Positions 6,824 through 7,005 of a stretch of 7,005 nt of DNA are shown piece by piece. The stretch is from positions 1 to 7,005 of the forward strand of contig CANETM010000081.1 of the NCBI GenBank assembly GCA_947441205.1, in the 5' to 3' direction. How positions within the stretch are numbered: the stretch's first letter is position 1; each line of letters begins with the position of its first letter. This stretch comes from Bacteroidota bacterium (GTDB lineage Bacteria > Bacteroidota > Bacteroidia > Chitinophagales > Chitinophagaceae). The notes under the pieces were generated by a model, which was given only the letters and a program-made list of their open reading frames with translations, had not been told where the DNA came from and ran no database searches. Both the position numbers and the translations under genes were made by a program.

Positions 6824-7005
6824 TTATTTATTGAAGAGGATTTTTTTGGGGCCCATTGGTAATGTGTATCCTAAGCTAAGAATGAACTCCAAAGTTCCAA
6901 ATCCTTGCTTTGCTTTTCCTTCATATACCTTAAGTCCATAGTAATAAGCGTAGTCTAATTTTCCAGCAAATTCCAGGTATAGGTGTTTTTTATAAGTACT
7001 TCTTA
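6824..7005 (-). CDS. C-terminal fragment of a probable outer-membrane beta-barrel protein (partial)
   Basis: On the minus strand an open frame enters from beyond the window and runs for 59 residues to the stop at 6824-6826. The visible part has two or three amphipathic strands with aromatic residues (HLYLEFAGKLDYAYYYGLKV, then FGTLEFILSLGYTLP), joined by a K/G-rich turn (YEGKAKQG), and ends with a short basic tail, MGPKKILFNK. That alternation is typical of the last strands of Bacteroidota outer-membrane barrel proteins, and the tail beyond the last strand is short. The family cannot be named from this fragment. It is convergent with the transporter gene. Confidence 0.65.
   Translation of the reverse strand, partial: RSTYKKHLYLEFAGKLDYAYYYGLKVYEGKAKQGFGTLEFILSLGYTLPMGPKKILFNK

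Noticed and set aside
6805..6825. TTAAT / ATTAA pairing followed by five T residues between the transporter and the partial gene
   Set aside because: The stem is only five A-T pairs and overlaps the transporter stop codon. It could be a weak terminator but is not distinguishable from chance.
1..7005. Search for CRISPR arrays, tRNA or rRNA genes, insertion sequences, integrases, toxin-antitoxin or defence genes
   Set aside because: No regularly spaced repeats, cloverleaf-like segments, transposase motifs or terminal inverted repeats were seen on reading both strands by eye. The window looks like ordinary chromosomal DNA.

Overview
The window looks like a chromosomal segment of a low-GC member of the Bacteroidota, plausibly Chitinophagales or Sphingobacteriales; the exact family cannot be fixed from 7 kb. 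The reasons are the gene content (an OmpL-like beta-barrel porin, an M28B peptidase with its own signal peptide, a Bacteroidota-type prohibitin, lipoproteins with SxC lipoboxes) and the lack of a Shine-Dalgarno sequence in front of all seven starts. The DNA is AT-rich throughout, and bases 1-276 reach about 88% AT by manual count.

Layout: 1-276 is non-coding. A plus-strand outer-membrane porin (277-1293) converges on a minus-strand secreted M28 metallopeptidase (1374-2840). They are separated by a perfect 12-bp inverted repeat (1316-1348) that probably ends both transcripts. A 66-bp divergent spacer then leads into a tight plus-strand run: an SPFH/prohibitin-family membrane protein (2907-3811, split by a -1 frame change), a small RlpA-like lipoprotein (3822-4181) and a standalone NAD(P)HX dehydratase domain, NnrD (4190-5005). 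The gaps are 10 and 8 bp, so this is very likely one operon. After 120 bp comes a second plus-strand pair: a small unknown lipoprotein (5126-5548) and a Bcr/CflA-type MFS drug exporter (5558-6808), 9 bp apart. The window ends inside a minus-strand gene (6824 onward) encoding the C-terminus of what looks like another outer-membrane beta-barrel protein.

Functionally this is mostly envelope and housekeeping content: porin, secreted peptidase, membrane-organising SPFH protein, peptidoglycan-associated RlpA, metabolite repair and efflux. I see no mobile element, CRISPR array, RNA gene or defence system. The most notable feature is the break in the prohibitin gene. The two halves join exactly at a TTTAAAG heptamer in the correct phase for -1 ribosomal slippage. 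A one-base deletion in an A run, natural or from sequencing, explains the break equally well and more simply.
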